Shown here one piece after another: positions 18,445-28,000 of a stretch of 64,000 nt of DNA. The position numbers and the translations under genes are program-made. The stretch covers positions 106,888-170,887 of the forward strand of contig WRPG01000019.1 of the NCBI GenBank assembly GCA_009773355.1, written 5' to 3'. The notes under the pieces are model-generated. The model worked only from the letters and a program-made list of their open reading frames with translations, was not told where the DNA came from and searched no databases. This stretch comes from Limisphaerales bacterium. GTDB taxonomy: Bacteria > Verrucomicrobiota > Verrucomicrobiia > Limisphaerales > SXTU01. The first letter of the stretch is position 1; the number at the start of each line of letters is the position of its first letter.

Positions 18445-19326
18445 ATGGACACGCTCCCGGGAGACAAGCTGCACCTGCCACTGGTGGCGGAAGTGGGGGC
18501 AACGCGCAGCCATGTGGCGCGCTGCGTGGCGTGGCATTCGCATCCCGGCTATCAACTGCTCTTCCTGCTGCGCGGCACCACGGCGTATGAGTTCAGGCAC
18601 CGGGGCCGGGCGGACTTGGAGGTGCCCGGCGGGCATTTTCTCATCATCCCGCCGGGCGTGGCGCACCGGGGCGCGCCGGACATGCGGCCGCCGTGCATCC
18701 TGTTTCACATCGTGCTGGACGCGCGGGCCGGGAGCGATTGCCGGAACACTCCCTTCCAGCCCGAGGAATGGCGGTGGCTTCAACGGCAATGCCAGCGGGC
18801 GCATCTGGCCGTCCATCCCTTCAGCACGGAGATTCAACGGCTCGCGGAAAAGCTGGTGCGCGCGGTCCCGGAGTATTGCGCGCACCCCGCCGGACGGCTG
18901 CCGTTGGCGCGGCTGCGCGCCTGGACGTGCGAGATTCTCCTCGAATCCGCCGCGCAGCTCAACGCGACCACCAAGTCCGAGCCGGACGACGTGGTGCAGG
19001 CCGCCGAGGCCCATCTGCGCAACCGGCTGGACGAAAAGGTCCGCATGTCCGAGGTGGCGCGGGCGCTGGGCGTGACGCGGGCGCGGCTCTTCGAGCAGTT
19101 CAAGCGCGGCGCGGGCCTGACGCCGAACGACTTCCTCCTCCGCGCACGCGTGGAGAAGGCCCGCGAACTGATGGCGGACCGGCGGAAGTCCGTCACCGAG
19201 ATCGCCTTCGCCGTGGGGTTCAGCTCCAGCCAGTATTTCAGCACGGTGTTCCGGCGCTACACGGGAAAGACGCCGGGGGAATACCGGCAATCGCTGGCGG
19301 GCGGAGCGGCGTGGCCACCGAGGTGA
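18445..19326 (+). CDS. AraC-family transcriptional regulator
   Basis: 293 residues with an N-terminal cupin-like ligand domain ([16 protein letters not shown], then [16 protein letters not shown]) and two C-terminal helix-turn-helix units ([20 protein letters not shown] and [20 protein letters not shown]). The KTPGEYR motif closes the second. Such proteins bind DNA near sugar-utilisation genes and respond to a small ligand. It is divergent from the pseudopilin gene with about 210 bases between starts, so 18237-18444 may hold its operator. The ligand is unknown. Confidence 0.92.
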   Translation: MDTLPGDKLHLPLVAEVGATRSHVARCVAWHSHPGYQLLFLLRGTTAYEFRHRGRADLEVPGGHFLIIPPGVAHRGAPDMRPPCILFHIVLDARAGSDCRNTPFQPEEWRWLQRQCQRAHLAVHPFSTEIQRLAEKLVRAVPEYCAHPAGRLPLARLRAWTCEILLESAAQLNATTKSEPDDVVQAAEAHLRNRLDEKVRMSEVARALGVTRARLFEQFKRGAGLTPNDFLLRARVEKARELMADRRKSVTEIAFAVGFSSSQYFSTVFRRYTGKTPGEYRQSLAGGAAWPPR

Positions 19327-19379
19327 GGAGGCGGACCGAACTCGGCGCTCCAAACAGTTCCGCCTTCTTGCCTCGGCCG

Positions 19380-20246
19380 CTACCGGCCCGTCACGAGCCA
19401 GCGCGCCGCCTCCTCCACCCAGCCGGTGTTCCAGTGGTGTTTGCGCTGCGGGCCGTCGCGGTAGGCGTGGGGGATTTTGAGTTCCTCCATCAGCGCGTGG
19501 ACCTGCTGGGTCGGCGCGAGGAAATTGTCGTAGCCCATGAGCAGCAGGCGCGGCTCGGAGCCGAGCGATTTGCTCCGCTCGCGGAGCAGCGTGGGGATGC
19601 GATGCCGCTCGAAGTTATCCTGCGTGCCGGCAATGGCCGCCATGCCGTAAAGCCCGCGCTCCATCATCATCGGCGAGTCCCACGCGGCAGCCTTGCCGAA
19701 GACTTCCGGGTTGCGCAGCAGCAAACTCCACGCGCCCCAGCCGGACTTGCTGAACCCCAGCAGCAGCCGCGCGTCGCGCTCTGCTCGTGCGGGATAGACG
19801 CGCTCAACAAACGGGACGACGACCTTGAGAAAGTAAGTCTCCTGCCGGATGCCGGGATCGGTCGGGTGATCGCAATACCACGGCAGATGGCTGAACGTCG
19901 GATAGACGCAGACGACGTTGAGCTTGTTGGCCAGCTCGAGTTTCGCGGCCTCGGCCAACGGGTCGCCCCAGCGCTGCTCGTCCTTCGCCTCGACGGGCAG
20001 GAGGTAAAGCACCGGCAGTCTCACCCCGTGCGCAAGCTTGTCCGGCACGCGGGCGTAAATTTTGGTCGGGCCGCTTTGAAACTCGGACTGAACGGTATGG
20101 ACGACGAAGCCGTTGGTCGCGGGCACGGCGGAGGAAATCACCGGCTGGGCAGCGCGAACGATGGAGCACGTGAGTAGGAGGGCGACGAGCAGCACCACAC
20201 CGTCTTGGACTGCGGCGGCAAGCGGAGCGCGACGCCGCTTTGGCAT
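19380..20246 (-). CDS. Secreted alpha/beta-hydrolase (putative esterase)
   Basis: 288 residues from the ATG at 20246. The nucleophile elbow is GFSKSGWG, and a late histidine is present in KHHWNTGW; the Asp is uncertain. It resembles the putative esterase (EstD/FrsA-like) fold with VLYLLPV and DARLLLGFSKSG strands. The N-terminus MPKRRRAPLAAAVQDG, which gives the signal peptide its positive charge, is encoded by a dispersed palindromic repeat; the hydrophobic core VVLLVALLLTCSIVRA follows. Longer starts would also lie in the repeat. It is downstream of the GlcG-domain gene on the same strand, with the repeat in between. Confidence 0.75.
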   Translation of the reverse strand: MPKRRRAPLAAAVQDGVVLLVALLLTCSIVRAAQPVISSAVPATNGFVVHTVQSEFQSGPTKIYARVPDKLAHGVRLPVLYLLPVEAKDEQRWGDPLAEAAKLELANKLNVVCVYPTFSHLPWYCDHPTDPGIRQETYFLKVVVPFVERVYPARAERDARLLLGFSKSGWGAWSLLLRNPEVFGKAAAWDSPMMMERGLYGMAAIAGTQDNFERHRIPTLLRERSKSLGSEPRLLLMGYDNFLAPTQQVHALMEELKIPHAYRDGPQRKHHWNTGWVEEAARWLVTGR

Positions 20247-20316
20247 CGAAGGCTCGGACGCTGCCTTCCGCTCCGAAAGCGCCGTCGCCGCTGCGCTCTG
20301 CCGGCGCAGTCCACAT
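20200..20316. repeat. Dispersed palindromic element, copy 1 (esterase N-terminus)
   Basis: Begins CCGTCTTGGACTGCGG and ends GCTGCGCTCTGCCGGCGCAG plus TCCACAT on the plus strand; the two ends are inverted (GGACTGCG / CGCAGTCC, and CGCTTT / AAAGCG inside). Copy 2 at 29019-29142 shares both arms almost base for base but not the centre. A more divergent third member is at 50209-50305. Confidence 0.85.
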
Positions 20317-20374
20317 GACGGCGGTTGATCACTCCGCATCGCCGAGCATCGGCTGCCTCCGTTTGAAACGGCTC

Positions 20375-21955
20375 TCACAGCGCTGGGTTGCGGGGGAATT
20401 TCACCAACGGCAGCCGCGCGCTGCGATGCAGGCTGCGGTCGGCGCGCACCGGCTCGGGCGGAAGGAAGATGCCGCCCAGTGCTGCCGCTGCGGAGGCCGC
20501 GACGAGATCGTCCTGGTCAATGCCATCGCCGCTCACACCCACCGCGCCGATGAGCACGCCGCCGCGATACAGCGGCATGGAGCCGGCGAAGATCGTCATG
20601 CCGTTGGGCAGGTTGGGATTCACCGCGATGGAGGTTGTGAAGGCCGCGCCGTTGAGCGTGTTGACCGCCGCGATGGCCGGGACGGTGATGATGGAGAAGC
20701 GTTCTTGCAGCCCGAGGAAGATGCCCGGTGTCGTCCCGCCGATGCCCGGCGGATACGTGCCTTGGGCCATGAAGCCGACCGTGCGCGCCGTGAACGCGCG
20801 CGTGTCGCTGCTGAAGAAGACCGCCGTGCGCGCCTTCTGCACACACACGTCCCAACTGAAACGCGTCGCATCCGGCGAGGTGCAGAACGTGCCGAGGCAG
20901 ACGGGCGGGCTGCCGGCGAGGTTGGGATTGTTCACCACGGAAATGAAGCACTGCATCCGCGAGCCGCGCGGCAACCGAATGCCGCCGCGCGTGGTGCGCG
21001 ACCGGTTCGCCCCGGCAGTAAGGATGGCCGTGACCTCCGCCGCCGTGAGCCGCGCCGTGCCGCCGGGCAGCGGAACAGCGCTCGGGTCGGCGATGATGGC
21101 CTGGCGAATCTCGCCGGTCACACCGCCCATCGTCGCCGCCACATAGGGCAACGGCCCGGCCGGGCTGGCCGTCGGCGCGAACCCCGCCACCGCCGCGCCA
21201 ATGCCGCCGAGCGGCGTCACCACACCGAGCGAAGTCGTGCTCGCCACGTAGGCCAGCGCGATGCCGTCCACGAACACTTTCGTGCCGTGAATGCGCGCGG
21301 GCGGCTCGAAGCCGACCTGTCCCGCGAGCGCCACATCCTCGTCCACCTTCGGATTGATGACCGTCGCGGCGGAGATGTTCAGCGGGCTGTCGTCGCCATC
21401 GCCCGCCACGCCAACGCCGCCAATGAGCACGCCGGCGCGATACAACGGCACGCCGCCCGCGGTGCCCGCGAGTCCGCCAGTGAGCGGAGTCGTGACGGGC
21501 GTCAGCGGAGCCGCCGGGCTGGAGCCAAGCGTGAGCAGGCCGGCCTCGGCGGGGAGCTTGTATTTGTTGATGTCGGAGAAGGAGAGCTGGCTGAAGTTCA
21601 CGCCCACCAACGGACCAGGCGGCTTGTTGTTCACGCCGGGCGGGAAGTTCTGCTGCACAATCATCGCCGCCGTGCGCGGGGTGAAGGCGTTCTGCGCGCT
21701 ACTCAGAAACGCCGCCGTGCCGGCCTTGGCGATGGCGTTGTCCCGGATGTCCGTCGCTGGGACCAGGCCGTTCACGCTCCACACGCCGAGCACGAAACCC
21801 TCGCGGTCCACGACCGCAACGACGCTCGCGGGGGAGACCACCGCCGCGCGCGAGACGGCCTGTGCCAGCACGGTCGTCACCTCGGCCAGCGTCATCTGCG
21901 CGCGGACGGGCAGCGCGCACAGGAGCAGTCCGAGGATGAGGGCAACCGGCTTCAC
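20375..21955 (-). CDS. Secreted protein with two GlcG/HbpS heme-binding-type domains
   Basis: 526 residues from a GTG at 21955, chosen because it starts a textbook signal peptide (VKPVALILGLLLCALPVRAQ); a TTG at 21997 is also in frame. Two GlcG (DUF336) domains are visible: MTLAEVTTVLAQAVSRA...VVDREG...GVPLYRAGVLIGGVGVAGDG in the first half, and TAAEVTAILTAGANR...GSMPLYRGGVLIGAVGVSGDG in the second. HbpS-type members bind heme or cobalamin and sense redox stress; others are metabolic. A double-domain exported form next to a multiheme cytochrome locus on the opposite strand makes a heme-related role possible but unproven. Confidence 0.85.
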   Translation of the reverse strand: MKPVALILGLLLCALPVRAQMTLAEVTTVLAQAVSRAAVVSPASVVAVVDREGFVLGVWSVNGLVPATDIRDNAIAKAGTAAFLSSAQNAFTPRTAAMIVQQNFPPGVNNKPPGPLVGVNFSQLSFSDINKYKLPAEAGLLTLGSSPAAPLTPVTTPLTGGLAGTAGGVPLYRAGVLIGGVGVAGDGDDSPLNISAATVINPKVDEDVALAGQVGFEPPARIHGTKVFVDGIALAYVASTTSLGVVTPLGGIGAAVAGFAPTASPAGPLPYVAATMGGVTGEIRQAIIADPSAVPLPGGTARLTAAEVTAILTAGANRSRTTRGGIRLPRGSRMQCFISVVNNPNLAGSPPVCLGTFCTSPDATRFSWDVCVQKARTAVFFSSDTRAFTARTVGFMAQGTYPPGIGGTTPGIFLGLQERFSIITVPAIAAVNTLNGAAFTTSIAVNPNLPNGMTIFAGSMPLYRGGVLIGAVGVSGDGIDQDDLVAASAAAALGGIFLPPEPVRADRSLHRSARLPLVKFPRNPAL

Positions 21956-22074
21956 GTGGCGCAAGTTGTCAGAAATCCGCCGCGACGGGGCAAGCAAATT
22001 GACGGGAGCTTTACACTTCGCTTACACGCGCGGGCTTGCATTCCGCGCCGCGTCTCGCGTTTCATTGCCGCCGG

Positions 22075-24759
22075 ATGCCGGCGTCACTTCAGGGAAAGAA
22101 GTCTCCGCTTTTACGCGGGCTGCTCCGGTCCGCCGCGCCCGGCGTGGCGGTGGGCCTCGCGTGCGCGTCCGGCCACGGCGCGGAGCCGGCCAAGCCAGGG
22201 AAGCTGCTCACAGAACGCACGCCCAAAACCAAGTCCGCTCCCGTCACCCAGCCGTCCCCTGCCCCGCTCTCGCCGAAGGAAGACGCCGACCGCGAGCGCG
22301 ACCGGCTCAAGCCCCTTCAGGAAATCACCTCCGGCCCGCCGCCGGCCGCGCCAAGCGTCTTCAGCCCGGAGCCGGACAAACGCTTTCTTCCGTTCCCGGC
22401 GTCGCTGCTGTTCCCGCCCATCGAGGAGATGCTCGAACTGCGCGTGACCTTGAGCAGCGGCACGCCGCCCGCCGCGCCGGGGAAGTTCAACCCCGACCCG
22501 CGCACTGGTCCCGCATGGCCGCGCGAGCTTTTCGAGGAACCGCCGGGCTTGCGGCTGAAAGTCACTTACACGCCGCCCCCGCCGCCCAAGGCTCCCGCGC
22601 AGTTCAACCCCGACCCCGGCGCGCAGAACACCAAGCCCGTCGAGGAGCCGTTCTTCAAACCCGAGTTCACGCTCGGCCCCGCGTTCGGCTCCGAAGCAGT
22701 GCCGCCGCCGCTGGCCTTGCCGCGCTCGCCGCTGCGCGACACTGAGGTCGTCGCCGTGCCACCGAAGTTTCCCAGCGGCTACGGCTCCGAGCCGGTGCCC
22801 TTCGCACTGCCGCGCACGCCGATTCGCACCGTCGGGCTGGAACCGAAGTCCACCGAACTGAAGCCGAAGCACGGCCTCGACGCGTTGCCGAAGCCGCTCG
22901 ACCTCCCGCGCGAGAACACGCGGCGCAACCTTCCCTTCCACCCGCACTTCGAGAGCGGCGGCATCGCGCGCGACACCGGCGTGGCGCTGCCGGCGTGGAC
23001 CGAGTCGCACAACGACCGCTGGCGCGCGGGCTTCCTGCCTTGGAAACGCTACGCCAACGGCAGCGGCGAAGACCCGTTCTACTACCACGAGCCGCGCCTG
23101 TGGCATCCCTACCACCAGAGCAAGCTCAAGGGCGACCTGCCCGTCATCGGCCAGGACATCTTCCTCAACGTCACGGTCAACAATTCGACGGACTTCAGCG
23201 GCCAGGTCGTCCCCACACCCAGCGGCGCGAGCGCGGCCGGCCCCGGACAATACGAGTTCTTCGGCCGGGGCGAAGCGCTGTCGGTGCAGAACAACATGGC
23301 GTTCTCCATCGAGCTGTTTCGCGGCGAGACGGTCTTCAAGCCCATCGAGTGGGCCATCAAGCTCACGCCGGTCTATAACATCAACTACCTCCATGTGCAG
23401 GAGACCGGCGGCGCCTCGCCCGACCCGCGCGGCTTCCTCGGCGGCGGGCCGGGCAACAACGTCGCCAATCCGGCCAACGGCTTCGTCACCACGCCGGCGG
23501 ACATCACCACGCTGCTCGCGGGGCAGCTCACTTCCGCCGACAGCCTCGCCGGCCGGCGCTCGACGGTGCGGACGAAGGATTACTGGGCGTTGCAGGAGGC
23601 GTTCATCGAGCTGCACCTGCGCGACCTCTCGGACAGCTACGACTTCATCGCAATGAAAGGTGGCAATCAGACGTTCAGCTCCGACTTTCGCGGCTTCCTC
23701 TTCAACGACACAAACCTCGGCGGTCGCCTCTTCGGCAACTACGCCAACAACCGCATTCAATACAACGCGGCGGTCTTCGACATGCGCGAGAAGGACACGA
23801 ACTCGGGCCTCAACACCTTCGAGCAGCGCAACCAACGCGTGGTCATCGCCAACGCCTATTTGCAGGACACATTCTTCAAGGGTTACACCACGACGTGGAG
23901 CTTCCACGCGAACCTCGATGACGCCGACGTTCACTACGACCGCAACGGGAACGTCGTTCGCCCCACGCCGCTTGGCACCGTGCGCCCGCATGACGTGCGC
24001 GCCTACTACCTCGGCTTCGGCGGCGACGGCCACATCGGGCGCTGGAACGTATCGCACCAGTTTTATCAGGCGTTCGGGCGCGACGACTTCAACGGCCTCG
24101 CGGGTCAACCGGCGAACATCAACGCGCAGTTCGCCGCGCTGGAGTTGAGCTACGACCGCGACTGGGTGCGCTACAAGGCGTCGTTCGTTTACGCGAGCGG
24201 CGACAGCAAGAGCGATGACGGTCAGGCCACCGGCTTCGACACGATTCTGGACAACCCGAACTTCGTCGGCGGGCCGTTCAGCTACTACGTGCGGCAGGGT
24301 TTCAACCTCGGCGGGTCGGCGGTGGGCTTGAAGCAGGGCGGCTCGCTCGTGCCGAACCTGCGGTCGAGCAAGGCGCAGGGCCAGGCGAACTTCGTGAACC
24401 CCGGCATCTACCTCTGGGGCCTGGGCATGGACATTGACGTGACGCCGAAGCTGAAGACGTTCCTGAACCTGAACTACATCCGCTTCGCCGAAACCGACCC
24501 GCTCCGCCGCGCGCTGCTGACGGACAAGATTGACCGCGAACTGGGCCTCGACCTGAGCCTCGGCCTCCAGTATCGGCCCTTCCTGACGGACAACGTGATT
24601 CTCTCCGCCGGCTGGGGCGTGCTGCTGCCCGGTCGCGGCTACAAGGACATTTACCGTCGCAGCACCGACCCGGTGACCGGCCTCGAAGACACCTCGCGCG
24701 CCGGCAAGGTGGATGACTTTCTCTACAGTGGTTTGATTGCATTGACCCTGACTTACTAG
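22075..24759 (+). CDS. Putative outer-membrane beta-barrel (porin of a porin-cytochrome locus)
   Basis: About 894 residues from the ATG at 22075; a TTG at 22036 is less likely. A basic N-terminus (KKSPLLRGLLRS) and a hydrophobic run ending SGHGAEP suggest export. Residues 60-300 are proline-rich with a loose repeat built on FSPEPD / FNPDPR / FNPDPG. From about 300 on, alternating polar/aromatic segments rich in Tyr, Asn and Asp (for example YLGFGGDGHIGRWNVSHQFY, WVRYKASFVYASGD) look like amphipathic strands, and the protein ends ...IALTLTY, with the terminal aromatic that outer-membrane barrels use for assembly. It precedes the decaheme cytochrome on the same strand, which argues for an electron conduit. 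No named family is certain. Confidence 0.65.
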   Translation: MPASLQGKKSPLLRGLLRSAAPGVAVGLACASGHGAEPAKPGKLLTERTPKTKSAPVTQPSPAPLSPKEDADRERDRLKPLQEITSGPPPAAPSVFSPEPDKRFLPFPASLLFPPIEEMLELRVTLSSGTPPAAPGKFNPDPRTGPAWPRELFEEPPGLRLKVTYTPPPPPKAPAQFNPDPGAQNTKPVEEPFFKPEFTLGPAFGSEAVPPPLALPRSPLRDTEVVAVPPKFPSGYGSEPVPFALPRTPIRTVGLEPKSTELKPKHGLDALPKPLDLPRENTRRNLPFHPHFESGGIARDTGVALPAWTESHNDRWRAGFLPWKRYANGSGEDPFYYHEPRLWHPYHQSKLKGDLPVIGQDIFLNVTVNNSTDFSGQVVPTPSGASAAGPGQYEFFGRGEALSVQNNMAFSIELFRGETVFKPIEWAIKLTPVYNINYLHVQETGGASPDPRGFLGGGPGNNVANPANGFVTTPADITTLLAGQLTSADSLAGRRSTVRTKDYWALQEAFIELHLRDLSDSYDFIAMKGGNQTFSSDFRGFLFNDTNLGGRLFGNYANNRIQYNAAVFDMREKDTNSGLNTFEQRNQRVVIANAYLQDTFFKGYTTTWSFHANLDDADVHYDRNGNVVRPTPLGTVRPHDVRAYYLGFGGDGHIGRWNVSHQFYQAFGRDDFNGLAGQPANINAQFAALELSYDRDWVRYKASFVYASGDSKSDDGQATGFDTILDNPNFVGGPFSYYVRQGFNLGGSAVGLKQGGSLVPNLRSSKAQGQANFVNPGIYLWGLGMDIDVTPKLKTFLNLNYIRFAETDPLRRALLTDKIDRELGLDLSLGLQYRPFLTDNVILSAGWGVLLPGRGYKDIYRRSTDPVTGLEDTSRAGKVDDFLYSGLIALTLTY

Positions 24760-24760
24760 G

Positions 24761-25086
24761 AATGACCAATGAGCAAGGACCAATTCCCAATGAATGCCCA
24801 ATGCCCAATGCTCAATGCCGATGCCGATGCCGTGGCTGCCTCGACGCGCTTCGACTCCCTCTCCCTTCATCGGATGAGGGGAGAGGGCCGGGGTGAGGGG
24901 TTACGGGCGTCGGCGCAAGTGGCCGCACCCCTCATCCGGCCTGCGGCCACCTTCTCCCCTCCGAGGAAGGGAGAAGGCGTGCGTTCGCTCGTTGCGGTGA
25001 CGCACTTCAATCGCTGGCGCATCCTCGCCCTCCTCATTGGGGCTTGGTCATTGGTTGGTCATTGGTCATTGGCCATTGCCCATTCC
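24761..25086. repeat. Composite repeat: CCAATG heptamers flanking a CCCTCACCCC-type palindrome
   Basis: Left array 24761-24832 (GACCAAT, CCCAATG, GCTCAAT units) and right array 25035-25086 in the opposite orientation (CATTGGT, CATTGGC units). Between them lie nested palindromes: GGGGTGAGGGGT near 24893 against ACCCCTCATCCGG near 24937, each flanked by a smaller stem (CTCTCCC/GGGGAGAG, CCTTCTCCC/GGGAGAAGG). The right array is translated as part of the cytochrome signal peptide. Confidence 0.85.
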
Positions 25087-28000
25087 TCCCCCGCCTTCGG
25101 CCCCGCCATCTCCGTCCCAATCGACCTCCCGCGCGAGTCCCGCCCACTGCCCGCGCCGAACCTCATTGACCAGTCCCGCGAAGCCGCCGCTCTCAAATCC
25201 CGCGGCTGTCTCGAATGCCATGTCGGCACCGACGAGCACACGATGCACAAGTCGCCCAACGTCGTGCTCGGCTGCACTGATTGCCACGGTGGCAACGCCA
25301 CGCCCGGCCTGCTGATGCGCAAGGCCCACGTCGCGCCGCGCCACGGCGAGTGGTGGCCCGGCTCGGCGAATCCCAACAACTCCACCATCCTGCTCAATCA
25401 GGAGTCGCCCGAGTTCATCCAATTCGTGAACCCCGGCGACCTGCGCGTCGCAGACAAGGCGTGCGGCACCTGCCACAAACAGGAAGTCGCCAGCGTCGGC
25501 CACTCGATGATGCGCCACGGCGCGATGCTCTGGGGCGCGGCGCTCTACAACAACGGCGCGATTCCGGCGAAGAACCCGCACTACGGCCAGGCCTACGCCG
25601 CCGACGGCACAGCGCTCCGCCTCGTGAACCCCACGCCCGTCACGCCCGAGGACACGAAGAAGTTCGGCGTGCTCCCCTACCTCGACCCGTTGCCGCGCTT
25701 TGCCATCAGCCAGCCGAGCAACATTCTCCGCATCTTCGAGAAGGGCGGCGAGAAGCAGAACCAGCTCGGCATCCCGAACGCCGTCGAGCCGCCCGGCAAG
25801 CCCGCACGTCGTCTCAGCGAGCGCGGCCTCGGCACCTTGAACCGCACTGACCCGGTCTATCTCAACTTGCAGAAGACCCGCCTCCACGACCCGTTGCTCG
25901 ACTTCATGGGCAGCAACAATCATCCCGGTGACTACCGTTCCTCCGGCTGTTCCGCCTGCCACGTCATCTACGCGAACGACCGCTCGCCCGTGAACTCCGG
26001 CTGGTTTTCCAAGTATGGCCATCAGGGACTTTCCTTCAGCGGCGACTCCGCGATTCGCAAGGACGAGCGCGGCCACCCCATCAAGCACGAGTTCACGCGC
26101 AGCATCCCCACGAGCCAGTGCATGAACTGCCACATGCACCAGGGCAACCTCTTCGTGAACCCGTTCCTCGGCTACATCTGGTGGGACCAGGAAAGCGACG
26201 GCGACCTCATGTATCCGCATCCCGACAACCCGCTCGCGAAGGAGCCGCACTTCCTCGGCAACCGCAAGCCGGAGGAATTCCAGAAGCAGCGCAATCCGAC
26301 CGACGAGCAGCTTACCCACGCGATTTCCAAAAACCCCGAGGCCGCCGCCGCGCGCGGGCTGTGGGGCGACCTCGACTTCCTCGAAAAGGTCGCCGAGCTG
26401 AACCCGCGCATGAAGCACACGCAGTTCGCCGACTACCACGGCCACGGCTGGATCTTCCGCGCCGTGTTCAAGAAGGACAAGTCCGGCAACCTGCTCACGC
26501 TCGACGACCAGAAAATCCCGCACGACGACGCGCACAAGTTTGAGAAGGCGGTTCATCTCAAGGACATTCACCTCGCGAAGGGCATGCACTGCGCCGACTG
26601 CCATTTCCTCACCGACTCGCACGGCGACGGCAATCTCTACGGTGAGCCGCGCGCGGCGACTTCGGTCGAGTGCATTGACTGCCACGGCACGGTGAACGCG
26701 CGCCCGACGCTCGTCACGACGGGCAACGGCGGGCGCTTCAGCAACGGCGGCAAGGGCGTGAACATCGCGGCCACCAGCACGCCGTGGGGCCCGCGCTTCG
26801 TGTGGGAAGGCAAACGCCTCTTCCAGCGCAGCAACCTCTCGCCCGACGTCCGCTGGGAAATCCCGCAGACGCTCGACACGCTCGACCCGACGCACCCGCG
26901 CTACAACGCCAAGAGCCGTTACGCGAAAACGCTTCGCCGCGACGGCCAAACTTGGGGCGACGTGCCCGAGGCATCGAAGTGCGCGCAGAACCTGGCGCAC
27001 CACGAGTCCAACATCACCTGCCAGGTCTGCCACTCTTCCTGGGCGACGAGTTGCTTCGGCTGCCATATCCCGATGCGCGCGAACCAGCGCGTGCCGCTGA
27101 ACAAGTTTGAGGGCATGACCACGCGCAACTTCACCGGCTACAACCCGCAGGTCGTCCGCGATGACGTCTTCCAGCTCGGCGTGGACGCCAGCTACAAGAG
27201 CAACCGAGTCGCCGTGCTGCGTTCATCGAGCGCGGTCATCGTCGGCTCGCAGAACAGCAACCGCGAATGGATTTACTCGCAGCAGCAGACCGTCAGCGCC
27301 GAGGGTTACAGCGGCCAGGCCTACAACCCGCACCTGCCGCACACGACCAGCGGCGCGGGCACGACGAAGGGCTGCACCGATTGCCACCTCGCCGCCGACA
27401 ACAGCAACAACGCGTGGATGACTTCGCTGCTCGGCTTCGGCACGGGCACAGTGAACTTCTTCGGCCGCTACGCCTACGTGGGCGCGGGCAAGGACGGCCT
27501 CTACGGTGTGGTTTGGACCGAGCAGGAGGAGCCGCAGGCCGCCATCGGCAGCTACCTACATCGCCTCGCCTACCCGGACAACTACAAGCGCCACGTCGAG
27601 GCGAACAAAGGCGTCTTGCCCGCGAAGCAGGACGGCCACGACCTCGCCCATCACCACCACGCGAAGGAGATTTTGGACCTCACCTTGCGCGGCGAGTATC
27701 TCTACACCGCGAACGGCGCGGACGGCTTCGAGGTCTTCGATGTCGCGAACATTGACCAGAAAGGATTCAGCGAACGCATCGTCACCGCGCCCGTCTCGCC
27801 ACTGGGCCAGCGCACTTACCTCCGCACCAAGTATGCGACCAGCGTCACGCTGCCGAGCACGCTGGGCATTGACCCGACACGTCAGCGCCTGCCCGAAAAT
27901 CAGGAGCAGCCCATCAGCCTCATCTACGCGTGGGTCTTCATCACCGACCGCGAGGAGGGCCTCGTAATGACCACCGTCGCGACGCTCGTGGACGGCAACC

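Noticed and set aside
22111..24870. Open frame of about 919 codons opposite the outer-membrane barrel gene
   Set aside because: Composition is Arg/Val/Glu-rich without hydrophobic periodicity; antisense shadow.
24769..24978. N-terminal 70 residues of the cytochrome as real protein from ATG 24769
   Set aside because: The codons are heptamer and CCCTCACCCC-type repeat DNA; a GTG with a good purine tract at 24979 leads straight into the signal peptide.
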